Below are positions 6,938 to 15,824 of a DNA stretch of 64,000 nt, one piece after another. Under the pieces are notes generated by a model. That model ran no database searches. It was not told the DNA's origin and saw nothing but the letters and a program-made list of their open reading frames with translations. This stretch comes from Rubellicoccus peritrichatus (GTDB lineage: Bacteria > Verrucomicrobiota > Verrucomicrobiia > Opitutales > Cerasicoccaceae). Numbering within the stretch: the stretch's first letter is position 1; each line of letters begins with the position of its first letter. The DNA is taken from assembly GCF_033100135.1 (NCBI RefSeq), contig NZ_CP136920.1, forward strand, positions 806,001-870,000. The letters run 5' to 3'. Made by a program: the position numbers and the translations under genes.

Positions 6938-9778
6938 TCACATGGAAGTTTCAGGTGCTTCCACCTCTGTACTTTCCGGCAAGACAACAACCGTAACCTG
7001 CTTGCCGGAGCCGATATATTCCTTGGCATAGTTGTTGAGCGTTTCCAGTGTGATCTCTGCATAAGCTGTAGGCAAACTCCGCGCATAATCAAACTGCTCC
7101 TCATGAATAGACAGTCCTGACAGGACACGGTTGAGCCAATAACTGTTATCACGGCGTAAGACTTCGACCTGATTCATCATCGGCTTGACTGAGCGCTCCA
7201 ACTCGTCACTGCTGATATTACCGGCGGCAAGTTTCTCTCCAATGCCTCCAATGATTTTGCCGACATCACTGGCTTTTTCCGGATCAGAAAAATTCAGAGC
7301 CATGAGGTATCCATAGTCATCATACGTTTCGCTCGGACTACTGACCGCGTATGGGCTGTAACCTTCGCCGAGCTTTTCCCGAACTTCCTTGCGCAAGCGA
7401 TCACGAAAGATAGCAGCAAGGAGATTGAGAGTGCGCGTCCGGTCGATATCCCAGAAGTCAGCAGTCGGCCAGAAAACAGCAGCAATGGCACGTGGGATTT
7501 GTGTTTCGTAAGACCATGTCTTTTCGATTGGCCCTGCTGGAAATTTAACACTGGCACGGGCTTCTGGATAAGCCTTTGGCTCTGCTGCTCTCTTTCCCAA
7601 AGCACCAAATGTCGAAGCGACATACTTTTTAGCCTGATCATAAGTGACATCTCCAACAATGCTGATCTCCAGATAACTTTTGTTCAAAGGCTCTTCGAGC
7701 CAGGCTTTAACTTCGTCGAGTGTTCTACTCATCAGAATATCCTGTGCAGGAAAGCCAAAGCGATAACTACCTCCGGCAAGAAAGCGCCGAACTTTATCGC
7801 GATAGACACCTTCAGCCGTATGATCGAGCTGGATGTACATTTGCTCGAACTCTTTCTTTGCGAGACGGGCCGCCTCGGGGCGATAGCCCGGCGCCGTCAA
7901 ATATGCGGCCAGAAGCTGCAGCTGGAGTTCCAGGTCGTCTGCATTTGTTCCACCAGCGAGATAAAAAGACTCCGAACCAACACTGAAGGATACGCCGACA
8001 ACACGGCCGGCCGTGATACGTTGAATCTCATCGAAACTATGTTTCTCCAAGCCACCCTGAATGAAGGTTGCCCCGGCGAACATCGCAATTCCGTCCAAAT
8101 CCTTCGGCATGGCCAGATCACCACCTCCAAAGCGAACGGTAACGACGACCTGACCGGCTTCGTAATCCGTTTGTTTGAAGTTGAAGTGGAGGCCATTTTC
8201 AAACTCGACCTGATGAATACCGAGATCTTCCGCGAAGCTTTCTTTTGCAACCTTACCGGCCGAACCAAAATCAGTGTAACCAAACGGAGCAGTTTCCTGC
8301 GCTTCGGGAGGAGTGACTTCAACGGTTGCACTCTTGGCAAATGCTTCGGCTATTTTAGCATCAGCATTTTCGAGTTCAAGATTGCCGCTGACAAAAAGAA
8401 TGCGGTCATTGGCGGACCAGCTTTCACGAAAAGCCTTGAGGACTTGCTTTGTGGTGAGCTTACCCATCGCCTCTTCGGCAATTTTCAAATCTTCTTCCGG
8501 CGAAGTAAACACCCGCTCGTCCGAGATAGATGAGACCAGCGATGAAGATAAACCAACCGAACGACGCGTCGGCGCTTCACGAACGGCCTGTTGATAGCCT
8601 TGCAGCAGATTGGCTTTGGCTTCAGCCAGTTCGGCATCCGTGAAACCATACTGAAGTGCTTTGCGTAATTGCTGTTCTCCAACCGAAAGCGCTTTCTCCC
8701 AGTTTTCCGGAGTGGTTGTCAGCTCCACCTCGGCAACATCCACATACTTGAGGAAATCAAACGAGGCGGCAGAGCCTTCGGAAAAAGGCGCGTTTTCCTC
8801 CTTGCTCAAAATATCAAGACGACGGCTGACAATACGATTGGCGATCGCGGCCTCAAGATCTTCGATCCGGTTGGCGCGGTTATCCGGACGATCCTTGTAT
8901 TGGGACATGGCCATGATGGAAATAGTCGTGGCCGGTGATTCCGGCTCACTGTGCAGTTTGGCGATGACTCCACGCTCAGGAATCGTCCCCAGGTCAGGGT
9001 CGGCTTTGGGCACAGGATTGGTCGGAAGATCAGTGAAATAGCTTTTGATCAATTCAACCATGGCTTCCGGCTCTACTGCACCAGTGGCGACAACCGCCAT
9101 GCGGTCGGTCGTATACCAGTCGTTGTAAAATGCCACAAACTCAGAACGTGGGGCATTCTCGATCACGTCCACTTCCCCAATGGGTAACCTTTGCGAAACG
9201 AGTGAATAAGGAAAAAGAAAATCAAACCATGCCTCAATGGTGCGGTAGTGTGCAGAATCCCGAGATCTTTTTTCAGAGAGGATAACACCGCGCTCGCGAT
9301 CAATTTCACTTTGAAGCAAAAGCAAGCCACCGGCATAATCGCGCATAACCTGCAGGCCCTCGCGCAGCATGCTTTCGTCGTTTTTCGGCAGCTCCAGCTT
9401 GTAAACCGTCTCATCGAAGCCTGTATGCGCATTAGTATGGGCGCCAAAGCCCATTCCCAGGCGTTGCAGGTACTCGACCAGCTCTCCCGGCGGATAATTC
9501 TCACTGCCATTAAAAGCCATGTGTTCCAGAAAATGCGCCAGGCCAGCCTGCGCATCCGTCTCCATGAGCGAACCAGCATCCACGAAAAGTCGGAGGCTGA
9601 CACGGTCGGGAGGCTCATTGTTTGGCATCACCGCATAACGGACTCCATTATCCAGAACTCCCCAAACCACAGTGTCGTCTGCTGGTAAGTCGCTGGATTC
9701 ATGTGCGAATTGAGCCTGAATCACAGCCGGGACCAGGAAAAGTAACGATAAAAAACAAGATAATCGCATTGGTGACAT
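6938..9778 (-). CDS. M16 family zinc metalloprotease, exported
   Basis: A 946-residue pitrilysin/insulinase-type peptidase with two M16 halves. The signal peptide (about residues 1-22, ending VIQAQ) predicts export to the periplasm. The zinc-binding inverted motif HFLEH is at residues 82-86, and the third ligand is probably Glu162 in DRERGVILSE, the usual spacing. The first half is therefore the active one, and the second half supplies the closing domain. Overall it resembles PqqL-like proteases, which degrade peptides in the periplasm; the natural substrate is unknown. It stands alone, with the waaA gene diverging from its 5' side. ATG 9778 and ATG 9769 are both acceptable starts. Confidence 0.92.
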   Translation of the reverse strand: MSPMRLSCFLSLLFLVPAVIQAQFAHESSDLPADDTVVWGVLDNGVRYAVMPNNEPPDRVSLRLFVDAGSLMETDAQAGLAHFLEHMAFNGSENYPPGELVEYLQRLGMGFGAHTNAHTGFDETVYKLELPKNDESMLREGLQVMRDYAGGLLLLQSEIDRERGVILSEKRSRDSAHYRTIEAWFDFLFPYSLVSQRLPIGEVDVIENAPRSEFVAFYNDWYTTDRMAVVATGAVEPEAMVELIKSYFTDLPTNPVPKADPDLGTIPERGVIAKLHSEPESPATTISIMAMSQYKDRPDNRANRIEDLEAAIANRIVSRRLDILSKEENAPFSEGSAASFDFLKYVDVAEVELTTTPENWEKALSVGEQQLRKALQYGFTDAELAEAKANLLQGYQQAVREAPTRRSVGLSSSLVSSISDERVFTSPEEDLKIAEEAMGKLTTKQVLKAFRESWSANDRILFVSGNLELENADAKIAEAFAKSATVEVTPPEAQETAPFGYTDFGSAGKVAKESFAEDLGIHQVEFENGLHFNFKQTDYEAGQVVVTVRFGGGDLAMPKDLDGIAMFAGATFIQGGLEKHSFDEIQRITAGRVVGVSFSVGSESFYLAGGTNADDLELQLQLLAAYLTAPGYRPEAARLAKKEFEQMYIQLDHTAEGVYRDKVRRFLAGGSYRFGFPAQDILMSRTLDEVKAWLEEPLNKSYLEISIVGDVTYDQAKKYVASTFGALGKRAAEPKAYPEARASVKFPAGPIEKTWSYETQIPRAIAAVFWPTADFWDIDRTRTLNLLAAIFRDRLRKEVREKLGEGYSPYAVSSPSETYDDYGYLMALNFSDPEKASDVGKIIGGIGEKLAAGNISSDELERSVKPMMNQVEVLRRDNSYWLNRVLSGLSIHEEQFDYARSLPTAYAEITLETLNNYAKEYIGSGKQVTVVVLPESTEVEAPETSM

Positions 9779-9799
9779 TAATTATAGTGAGAAAACAAA

Positions 9800-9817
9800 A
9801 GTGAGAAGGCAGAAGTG
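9800..9817 (+). repeat. 18-bp dispersed repeat, copy 1
   Basis: The 18 nt at 9800-9817 occur again, reverse-complemented, at 13,214-13,231. Both lie in gaps upstream of plus-strand genes, surrounded by further degenerate versions of the same AAGTGAGAAG / CTTCTCAC theme. Confidence 0.5.
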
Positions 9818-9955
9818 ATTTCCATATTTGAAAACTAAAGCGTTGCTGGGATTTTGGGCATTTGGAATCTTACATTCTTCACTTTGAGCTTACGCCTGCT
9901 TACTGAAACTTAATAACTATATGAATCGTCCGAGGAATAATTGTTCCCCTACAGC

Positions 9956-11272
9956 ATGATTTGGTTCTATCGACTGCTTTTCTTGCCCGTGCTGCTACTC
10001 AGCCTGCCATACTACGGCTGGCGTATGATCAAACGCGGGGGCTACAGGCATGACTTCCATCACCGTTTTGGGCTGATTGATCGACCTCCACCAAAGAGAA
10101 AAGGAGTGACCCGCATCTGGATTCAGGCAGTCAGCGTCGGAGAATTGAAGGCGATTGGCCCTATATTGGAGATGCTGGATCACCTTGGCGATATTGAGAT
10201 TGTCCTGACAACCACCACGAGCACGGGTTATGAGCTGGCGAGGAAGGCCTATGCAAGCTCCCTCCTGAAGATCGGCATCTTCCCGATCGACTTCCTGCCA
10301 TTCAGCCGGAGTGCGTGGAGGCGACTTGATCCGGATCTCGCAATCTTGATGGAGAGTGAGATGTGGCCGGAACATCTGAAGCAGGCAGCAAAGCGGAAAG
10401 TGCCCGTTGTCCTGATTAATGGTCGCCTTTCAGACCGATCATATCGGCGTTATAAGAAACTTCCCACTGTAACCAGAAAATTACTGCGGCAAGTCACACG
10501 CATTATGACGGCAACCGACCAGGATCGACAGCGTTTTGAGGATTTGGGAGCTCTGCCGGAAAATATCATTTGCACAGGAAACCTTAAATTTGACGTCACC
10601 ATCGATCCCCTCCTAAACCCTAGCGAACGTGATGGGTTGATAGAGGAAATGAACCTGGCGAGCAATATCAAGGAAACGCGTTCCCCGCTTCGGCCACCAC
10701 TTATCATACTGGGATCATCGACCTGGCCTGGGGAAGAAGCCATGCTTCTATCATTTCTGGAAGAAGCATTGCATGCAGGTATCAACTGCCGGCTCTTACT
10801 AGTCCCCAGGCATGCCGAAAGGCGCGGCGAGATCAAAAGCCTGCTGGAGAAGCAGGATCGCCATTGGCATTTACGATCCACCAACAGCAAGCCGACCAAA
10901 GCGGTACGCATTTATGTCGGAGACACCACTGGCGAATTGGCTTACCTAAGCCAGATCGCAGATATTGCCTTTGTTGGCAAAAGCCTTCCGCCCAATGAAG
11001 GTGGTCAAACGCCAATCGAGGCTGCGGCACTTTCAATTCCAATAGTGTATGGCCCCAATATGGGGAATTTCCGTCAGATTTGCACCTCTCTTGAGAATTC
11101 TGGTGCTGCCTTGCGTGCGGAGAATGAGTCTGATGCCAAACGGCTGCTCCTCAGCTTACTCCAAAATCGAAAAAAACGTGAAAAGATGGCCAGTGCAGCT
11201 CGAGAATGGCATAAGAAAAATAGAGGTGCAACAGTCCGAACAGTGACAGAGCTTCAGCATTTTCTTCATTAA
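9956..11272 (+). CDS. waaA: 3-deoxy-D-manno-octulosonic acid (Kdo) transferase
   Basis: This inner-membrane GT30 glycosyltransferase transfers Kdo from CMP-Kdo to the lipid A precursor, starting the LPS core. The N-terminal membrane anchor is FYRLLFLPVLLLSLPYYGW. Next comes the family block IWIQAVSVGELKA (about residues 52-64) with its catalytic Glu, then LTTTTSTGYELA, MESEMWPE and INGRLSDRSYRRY. The CMP-Kdo half contains ILGSSTWPGEE, LVPRHAERR and a GGQTPIEAA motif near the C-terminus. The 438-residue length is normal. ATG 9956 is preferred; a TTG 15 nt upstream adds five residues. It shows that the organism makes LPS with Kdo. Confidence 0.92.
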   Translation: MIWFYRLLFLPVLLLSLPYYGWRMIKRGGYRHDFHHRFGLIDRPPPKRKGVTRIWIQAVSVGELKAIGPILEMLDHLGDIEIVLTTTTSTGYELARKAYASSLLKIGIFPIDFLPFSRSAWRRLDPDLAILMESEMWPEHLKQAAKRKVPVVLINGRLSDRSYRRYKKLPTVTRKLLRQVTRIMTATDQDRQRFEDLGALPENIICTGNLKFDVTIDPLLNPSERDGLIEEMNLASNIKETRSPLRPPLIILGSSTWPGEEAMLLSFLEEALHAGINCRLLLVPRHAERRGEIKSLLEKQDRHWHLRSTNSKPTKAVRIYVGDTTGELAYLSQIADIAFVGKSLPPNEGGQTPIEAAALSIPIVYGPNMGNFRQICTSLENSGAALRAENESDAKRLLLSLLQNRKKREKMASAAREWHKKNRGATVRTVTELQHFLH

Positions 11273-11378
11273 TGCCCGATCAATGAATTCAGGTATATGC
11301 TTCATTTCTGCGACTTGACATGCAGCTTTGCGTTATAGATGATTAAGGGTTCTTAATAATGCCCCAATAATTTAGTGT

Positions 11379-12257
11379 ATGGCGCGTAAAAGCAGGAAGT
11401 ACATCACAATTCTAGGCCATCGGTTTCTGAAAACTGATTTCTTTAAATGGGTGATATGTGTCGTGATCTTCATCACGGTAATTGCCGCTTCATGGATCCT
11501 CTTTACATTGTATTCGACTCAAAGGCGAAAGGAAGTCTTGGCTGAACAAGCACGGATGGAAGTCACTGTTGAAGAAGAGATCCCTGTATCCGTCGGGCCA
11601 GCCCAACCATCGAGGCTCGATTTACTGGTAAAAAAGCAACTCAAAGCTGTTGGATATGCAGGGGGCGAATCGATCATCGTGAATGGCCAGATCATCCAAG
11701 GTGAAGAGGTCCGCGAATTTGAAGACTTTTGGTCTCCTCCCAACAAAATGAGACGTGAACTATCAAGTAATGGTCAGATTGCAGAAGTTCTAATCTACGA
11801 CGGTAAGGAGTTCTGGAAAGTGACACCCGAAAACAAAGTAAACATTACGGATACGTCTGATGCCGCTCTTTTCAATGTAGAGACGACATTGTACGAACCG
11901 CTCGCCCAGTACTCCAAAAATCAAAAGCACTACCGGCTGCTCTTCGATGAAGAATTCGGCGGCCGAAATAACAAGGTCATTGGCTATCGACTGCCTGGAG
12001 AGATAGAAGTGCGCCATTTCTTCGATGATGAAGAGCTTTTCGAAGTGAGACGATTAGCCTGGCTGGTTGGTGAAAAAGACGGGCAACGAGACATTCGATT
12101 TGAAAAGCATGAAGCAGTTAATGGACGGGCCATTCCTCGCATCATCACGTTCATTTCAAAAGGTAAAGCTGTCCAAATCATTAAGATTAGAGAAGTAACC
12201 ATTCAGGACAGCTTACCTGACTCGACTTTCGAACCGGTCTTATCGCTCAATAACTAA
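11379..12257 (+). CDS. Membrane-anchored protein, possible LolA-like fold
   Basis: This 292-residue protein has a basic N-terminus, a single transmembrane helix (about residues 24-46) and a long extracytoplasmic part, so it probably sits in the inner membrane facing the periplasm. The outer part has alternating beta-type segments (IIVNGQIIQGEEV, VLIYDGKEFWKV, PRIITFISKGKAV) and ends IQDSLPDSTFEP. This order resembles LolA/outer-membrane lipoprotein-sorting folds, but I see no diagnostic motif. It follows waaA by 106 nt on the same strand, so a cell-envelope role is plausible. Its stop codon overlaps that of the convergent trpA by 4 nt. Function unknown. Confidence 0.7.
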   Translation: MARKSRKYITILGHRFLKTDFFKWVICVVIFITVIAASWILFTLYSTQRRKEVLAEQARMEVTVEEEIPVSVGPAQPSRLDLLVKKQLKAVGYAGGESIIVNGQIIQGEEVREFEDFWSPPNKMRRELSSNGQIAEVLIYDGKEFWKVTPENKVNITDTSDAALFNVETTLYEPLAQYSKNQKHYRLLFDEEFGGRNNKVIGYRLPGEIEVRHFFDDEELFEVRRLAWLVGEKDGQRDIRFEKHEAVNGRAIPRIITFISKGKAVQIIKIREVTIQDSLPDSTFEPVLSLNN

Positions 12258-13066
12258 GAGCGAGCAAGCCCACTGCGAAGAGTCGTAATCTTGTCACGCA
12301 AGGCAGTAACCCCTGCTTCGTGATTATCCAAATTAGCTGCGAGGCAGTTAACAATACTACTGCCGACGACAACACCATCGGCAACTTCAGCAACCGCACT
12401 GACATGCTCGGGCTTGGATATCCCAAAGCCCACAACCAAGGGCGAATTCGATGTACTACGGATCTCTTCGATTCTTTCTTTCAGGTCATCCGCCAGAGAT
12501 GCACGCTCTCCCGTGACACCTGTTCGGGAAACGTAGTAAAGGAAACCAGTAGTCGCTTTGCTGATAAGCTCCATGCGCGATTTCGGAGTTGTCGGCGCGA
12601 TGATGAACACCGTTTTTAAATCCACTTCCGCGCAAGCCTGAGAAAAAGTGCCTGCTTCCTCCGGAGGTAAATCCAGGGTCAAGATTCCATCCACACCAGC
12701 ATCCTTAATCATCTTGGCGTACGCTTTTTCACCATGCGCAAAGACCAGATTATAGTATGTGTAAAAAACAATAGGCACATCGCTGAACTTTCTGATTTCA
12801 CGAACCAAATTCAGGACTCCTTCATGGGTCATTCCCGATTCCAAAGCGCGTTGGGCGGCCAACTGATTGGTCAACCCATCTGCCAATGGATCAGAAAAGG
12901 GCACACCAAGCTCAAGGATATCCGTCCCTGCTTCAATAGCCGCCTTACAAGCCTTCAGCGAAGTGTCAAAATTCGGATCGCCTGCACAAAGGTAGGTTAC
13001 GAAAAGTGATGTTCCCGCTTCTTTTCCGTTGGCAAAGGCTTTTTCAATGCGATTGGTTGTGCTCAT
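12254..13066 (-). CDS. trpA: Tryptophan synthase alpha subunit
   Basis: TrpA cleaves indole-3-glycerol phosphate to indole and glyceraldehyde 3-phosphate, and the indole is channelled to TrpB. The 270-residue TIM barrel has the family blocks FVTYLCAGDPNF (about residues 22-33), ILELGVPFSDPLADG (about 50-64, with catalytic Glu and Asp), GVDGILTLDLPPEE (about 124-137) and VVGFGISKPEHV (about 210-221). No trpB or other trp gene is adjacent, so trpA stands apart from the rest of the pathway here. The stop overlaps the stop of the convergent upstream gene. No leader-peptide attenuator is apparent. Confidence 0.95.
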   Translation of the reverse strand: MSTTNRIEKAFANGKEAGTSLFVTYLCAGDPNFDTSLKACKAAIEAGTDILELGVPFSDPLADGLTNQLAAQRALESGMTHEGVLNLVREIRKFSDVPIVFYTYYNLVFAHGEKAYAKMIKDAGVDGILTLDLPPEEAGTFSQACAEVDLKTVFIIAPTTPKSRMELISKATTGFLYYVSRTGVTGERASLADDLKERIEEIRSTSNSPLVVGFGISKPEHVSAVAEVADGVVVGSSIVNCLAANLDNHEAGVTALRDKITTLRSGLARS

Positions 13067-13213
13067 CAGATTTTGCCGATAGAGTAGCAGTGATAGCGGT
13101 CTTTCAATCTAATTTTCAATGTGAACAGTAAGAAGTGAAAACCAACAGCGTTACGAGCGTCGATTTATTAAGTCACTAAAGCCAAATGGCTGAACGAGAT
13201 TTGAACAAAAGAA

Positions 13214-13231
13214 CACTTCTGCCTTCTCACT
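13214..13231 (-). repeat. 18-bp dispersed repeat, copy 2
   Basis: This is the exact reverse complement of 9800-9817, in the gap between trpA and the mutarotase-like gene. Nearby sequence at about 13,120-13,140 is a degraded version in the opposite direction, so the gap has a loose inverted-repeat organisation. Confidence 0.5.
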
Positions 13232-13259
13232 GCCCGCTTCTCACTCTACAAGTAAACCC

Positions 13260-14180
13260 ATGGAAACCATCGAAGTGGAGGGGAAACAAATTCGAAAATG
13301 GAAAGTCGGCGCATCAACTTTCCTGGCTTGGCCGGAAGCGGGCTCACGCCTGATGAACTGGCATGTGCAGATGGCGGACGGCTCGATCAGGGATGTCATA
13401 CATTGGCCCGAGAATGCCAACTACGATGATATCGCCCACGTCCGTGGCGGAAATCCCGTGCTTTTTCCATTTTCCGCACGAACTTTCTGTGAAGGCGAAA
13501 TCGGTTTCTGGAAAGCACCCGATGGAATCCGTCGTCCAATGCAAATACATGGCTATGCCCGCGATGGTAAATTCGAACTGACATCCAGCAGTGAGAAGGG
13601 CTTCCTCGCGACATTCATCCCCTCGGATGCCTGTCGCGAAGCTTATCCTTATCAGTACAAGTTTTGCGTCCGTTATCGCTTTGAGGAGCTATCTTTCATC
13701 GTCGATTTCGAACTTAAGAACGAAGACGAGCAGCCCATTCCGTGGAGTGCCGGCCATCATTTCTACTTCTCTCTTCCTTGGCATGAAGAGCTCAGTCGCA
13801 AGGACTACCATGTCAATATTCCGGCGAAAAAGGCATTCAGACAAGATGTCGACGGTAAGCTTGTGCCTATAAAAGATTTCAAACAAGACTCCGGCTTCGA
13901 TGACCCGGCGATCTCAGATCTCATTCACTGCAAACTGAAACACAATGCAGTCATTCTTGGTCCAAAAAGCGGCGAAGAAGCGCTTGAAATACTTGTCGGT
14001 GAGCACACCGTTCCATCCCCCTGGACAACAGTCGTCACATGGACAATGGACGATGACAGCCCATTCTATTGCGTTGAACCATGGATGGGGCCACCCAACA
14101 GCCCGGAGCACAAACAAGGGCTACATTTTGTCGACCCTGGTAAAACCGAAGTCTTTTCGGTCAAGGTTGCGCTGGTGTAA
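13260..14180 (+). CDS. Aldose 1-epimerase / hexose-phosphate mutarotase-like protein
   Basis: This 306-residue protein of the galactose-mutarotase fold interconverts alpha and beta anomers of a sugar or sugar phosphate. Supporting blocks are GNPVLFPFSARTF (about residues 62-74), MQIHGYARDGKFEL (about 91-104, with a likely catalytic His), SAGHHFYFSLP (about 165-175, second His) and FYCVEPWMGPPNS near residue 280 with the catalytic Glu. The arrangement fits the D-hexose-6-phosphate mutarotase branch as well as general aldose epimerases. The substrate cannot be chosen from sequence. It converges on the RNase III-like gene, 6 nt between the stops. Confidence 0.8.
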   Translation: METIEVEGKQIRKWKVGASTFLAWPEAGSRLMNWHVQMADGSIRDVIHWPENANYDDIAHVRGGNPVLFPFSARTFCEGEIGFWKAPDGIRRPMQIHGYARDGKFELTSSSEKGFLATFIPSDACREAYPYQYKFCVRYRFEELSFIVDFELKNEDEQPIPWSAGHHFYFSLPWHEELSRKDYHVNIPAKKAFRQDVDGKLVPIKDFKQDSGFDDPAISDLIHCKLKHNAVILGPKSGEEALEILVGEHTVPSPWTTVVTWTMDDDSPFYCVEPWMGPPNSPEHKQGLHFVDPGKTEVFSVKVALV

Positions 14181-14186
14181 ATGAGA

Positions 14187-14486
14187 TTAGCGGCGTGTTC
14201 CTCGTAAACGATTCGCACGCTGCTTGAGGAACATGGGCAATAAGACTGACTCGATGTGCTTAAACGCAGCATCGAGTCCGTCGGTTTCGTGGATGCTACC
14301 AATCTCTGCCTCGATCGCAGTTGGTTGACCAAAGCAGGAAAGAAAATGGTTCGAGGTCATTTGCTTAAAAGCCTCGATACGTTCTCCTGGAGCAATATCA
14401 GACTGCTTCAGAATCCAACGCCTCGCATAAAGCGCAAGGACGGCATCACCAATCCATGCAAGCTCGCGCTTTTGCTGCTCAGTCAT
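14187..14486 (-). CDS. Compact RNase III-like (Mini-III type) protein
   Basis: A 99-residue protein that keeps both hallmark motifs of the RNase III catalytic fold in a very short frame. LAWIGDAVLALYARRWILK has the Asp of the first signature (Asp14 from ATG 14486). TAIEAEIGS has the Glu of the second (Glu59). The Ala in place of Glu before IGDA, and the Thr before EA, match Mini-RNase III more than classical RNase III. No double-stranded-RNA-binding domain is present. The motifs are about 45 residues apart, against roughly 85 in the Bacillus Mini-III I recall, so the middle helices are shortened. A TTG start at 14507 would overlap the cysN stop codon. It is last in the cysC-D-N run. Confidence 0.6.
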   Translation of the reverse strand: MTEQQKRELAWIGDAVLALYARRWILKQSDIAPGERIEAFKQMTSNHFLSCFGQPTAIEAEIGSIHETDGLDAAFKHIESVLLPMFLKQRANRLRGTRR

Positions 14487-14503
14487 GTATCTTGCGAACT
14501 TAA

Positions 14504-15778
14504 TCAAATAATCATGCCCGCGGCAACAGTCTCGTTGGTGAACTCGTCAATCAGGACAAAGCTGCCAGTCTGACGATTCTTACGATAACTGTCATAGTGC
14601 AAAGGAGCAGATGTGCGTAGGCTGATCCGGCCAATGTCATTGAGGGAAAGCTCCAGATCGTCTTCGATCTTATGCAAAGTGTTAATATTAATCTTGTAAC
14701 GTACTTCCCTGACAATGGCCTTCACTTCCTTGGTCGTGTGGCGCAGGACATATTTACCGCGGCCAGCCAACTTCTGTTTTTCAGAAAACCAGCATACCAT
14801 CGCATTGATGTCCTGACCGGACTCCGGTTGATTGTTTGGTTTGGCAATCATATCACCGCGACTGAGATCAATCTCACGGTCAAGTGTGATGGCGACAGAC
14901 ATTGGGTTAAACGCTTCTTCGACCTCGCCATTCATTGTATGAATGGCCTTGATCTTGGCGTTGAAACCGGAAGGCAGAACAGTGACATCATCGCCGGGCT
15001 TGAATACACCACCCGCAATACGACCACCATAGCCACGAAAGTCATGCCACTCATCACTGTGCGGGCGGATAACCCACTGAACCGGAAAACGCGGATCAAT
15101 ATGATTAGAGTCTGAACCGATATAAACCGTTTCAAGATGATAGAGCAAAGTAGGTCCACCATACCAATCCATATTGGTCGACTTATCCACGACATTGTCT
15201 CCCTTCAGGGCACTGATCGGAATGAATGTCACCTCCACCACACTCTCAAGGCGAGATGCGAAGTCCTTAAAGTCATCAACGATGCTATTGTATGTATCTT
15301 CGCTCCAGTCAACGAGGTCCATCTTGTTCACGCAGACCACAAGATGCTGAATACGCAATAGAGACGCAATGAAAGCATGGCGGCAAGTTTGCTCAATAAC
15401 ACCTTTGCGCGCATCAACCAGGATGATTGCGAGATTCGCAGTGGATGCCCCGGTCACCATGTTCCGGGTGTACTGAATATGACCTGGTGTATCTGCGATG
15501 ATAAACTTGCGCTTCGGGGTCGCGAAATAGCGATAGGCCACATCAATCGTTATGCCCTGCTCACGCTCGGCCCGTAAACCATCCGTCAAGAGCGCGAGGT
15601 TAACATGCTCATCGCCACGTTGCTTTGATGTATTCTCAACTGCTTCAAGTTGGTCTTCGAAAATGTTTTTGCTATCGTAAAGCAAACGCCCAATGAGGGT
15701 GCTCTTGCCATCGTCGACACTGCCCGCCGTTGTAAAGCGGAGCAAGTCCATGTCCAGGTAGCCTCTATCTTCTTTCAT
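14504..15778 (-). CDS. cysN: Sulfate adenylyltransferase subunit 1 (GTPase)
   Basis: CysN is the GTPase subunit of ATP sulfurylase. With CysD it makes adenosine 5'-phosphosulfate from ATP and sulfate, driven by GTP hydrolysis. The EF-Tu-like G domain shows GSVDDGKSTLIGRLL (P-loop, about residues 19-33), the switch region around EREQGITIDVAYRYF, DTPGHIQYTRNM (G3, about 96-107) and NKMDLVDW (G4, about 151). Beta-barrel domains follow. At 424 residues it is the stand-alone form without a fused CysC kinase, in agreement with the separate cysC upstream. It follows cysD by 46 nt. Confidence 0.95.
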   Translation of the reverse strand: MKEDRGYLDMDLLRFTTAGSVDDGKSTLIGRLLYDSKNIFEDQLEAVENTSKQRGDEHVNLALLTDGLRAEREQGITIDVAYRYFATPKRKFIIADTPGHIQYTRNMVTGASTANLAIILVDARKGVIEQTCRHAFIASLLRIQHLVVCVNKMDLVDWSEDTYNSIVDDFKDFASRLESVVEVTFIPISALKGDNVVDKSTNMDWYGGPTLLYHLETVYIGSDSNHIDPRFPVQWVIRPHSDEWHDFRGYGGRIAGGVFKPGDDVTVLPSGFNAKIKAIHTMNGEVEEAFNPMSVAITLDREIDLSRGDMIAKPNNQPESGQDINAMVCWFSEKQKLAGRGKYVLRHTTKEVKAIVREVRYKININTLHKIEDDLELSLNDIGRISLRTSAPLHYDSYRKNRQTGSFVLIDEFTNETVAAGMII

Positions 15779-15824
15779 GTCTGAAAATCTAAAAAGTGAA
15801 AATTATTGTGAAACAGAAGCCTGA

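Noticed and set aside
7499-8533. 344-codon frame on the plus strand
   Set aside because: It lies wholly antisense to the M16 protease, whose motifs and reading frame are intact; the composition is that of a shadow frame.
11315-11339. TTGACA followed by TATAGA upstream of the membrane-anchored protein gene
   Set aside because: The spacer is 13 nt, too short for a sigma-70 promoter; at 17 nt spacing no -10 box is present.
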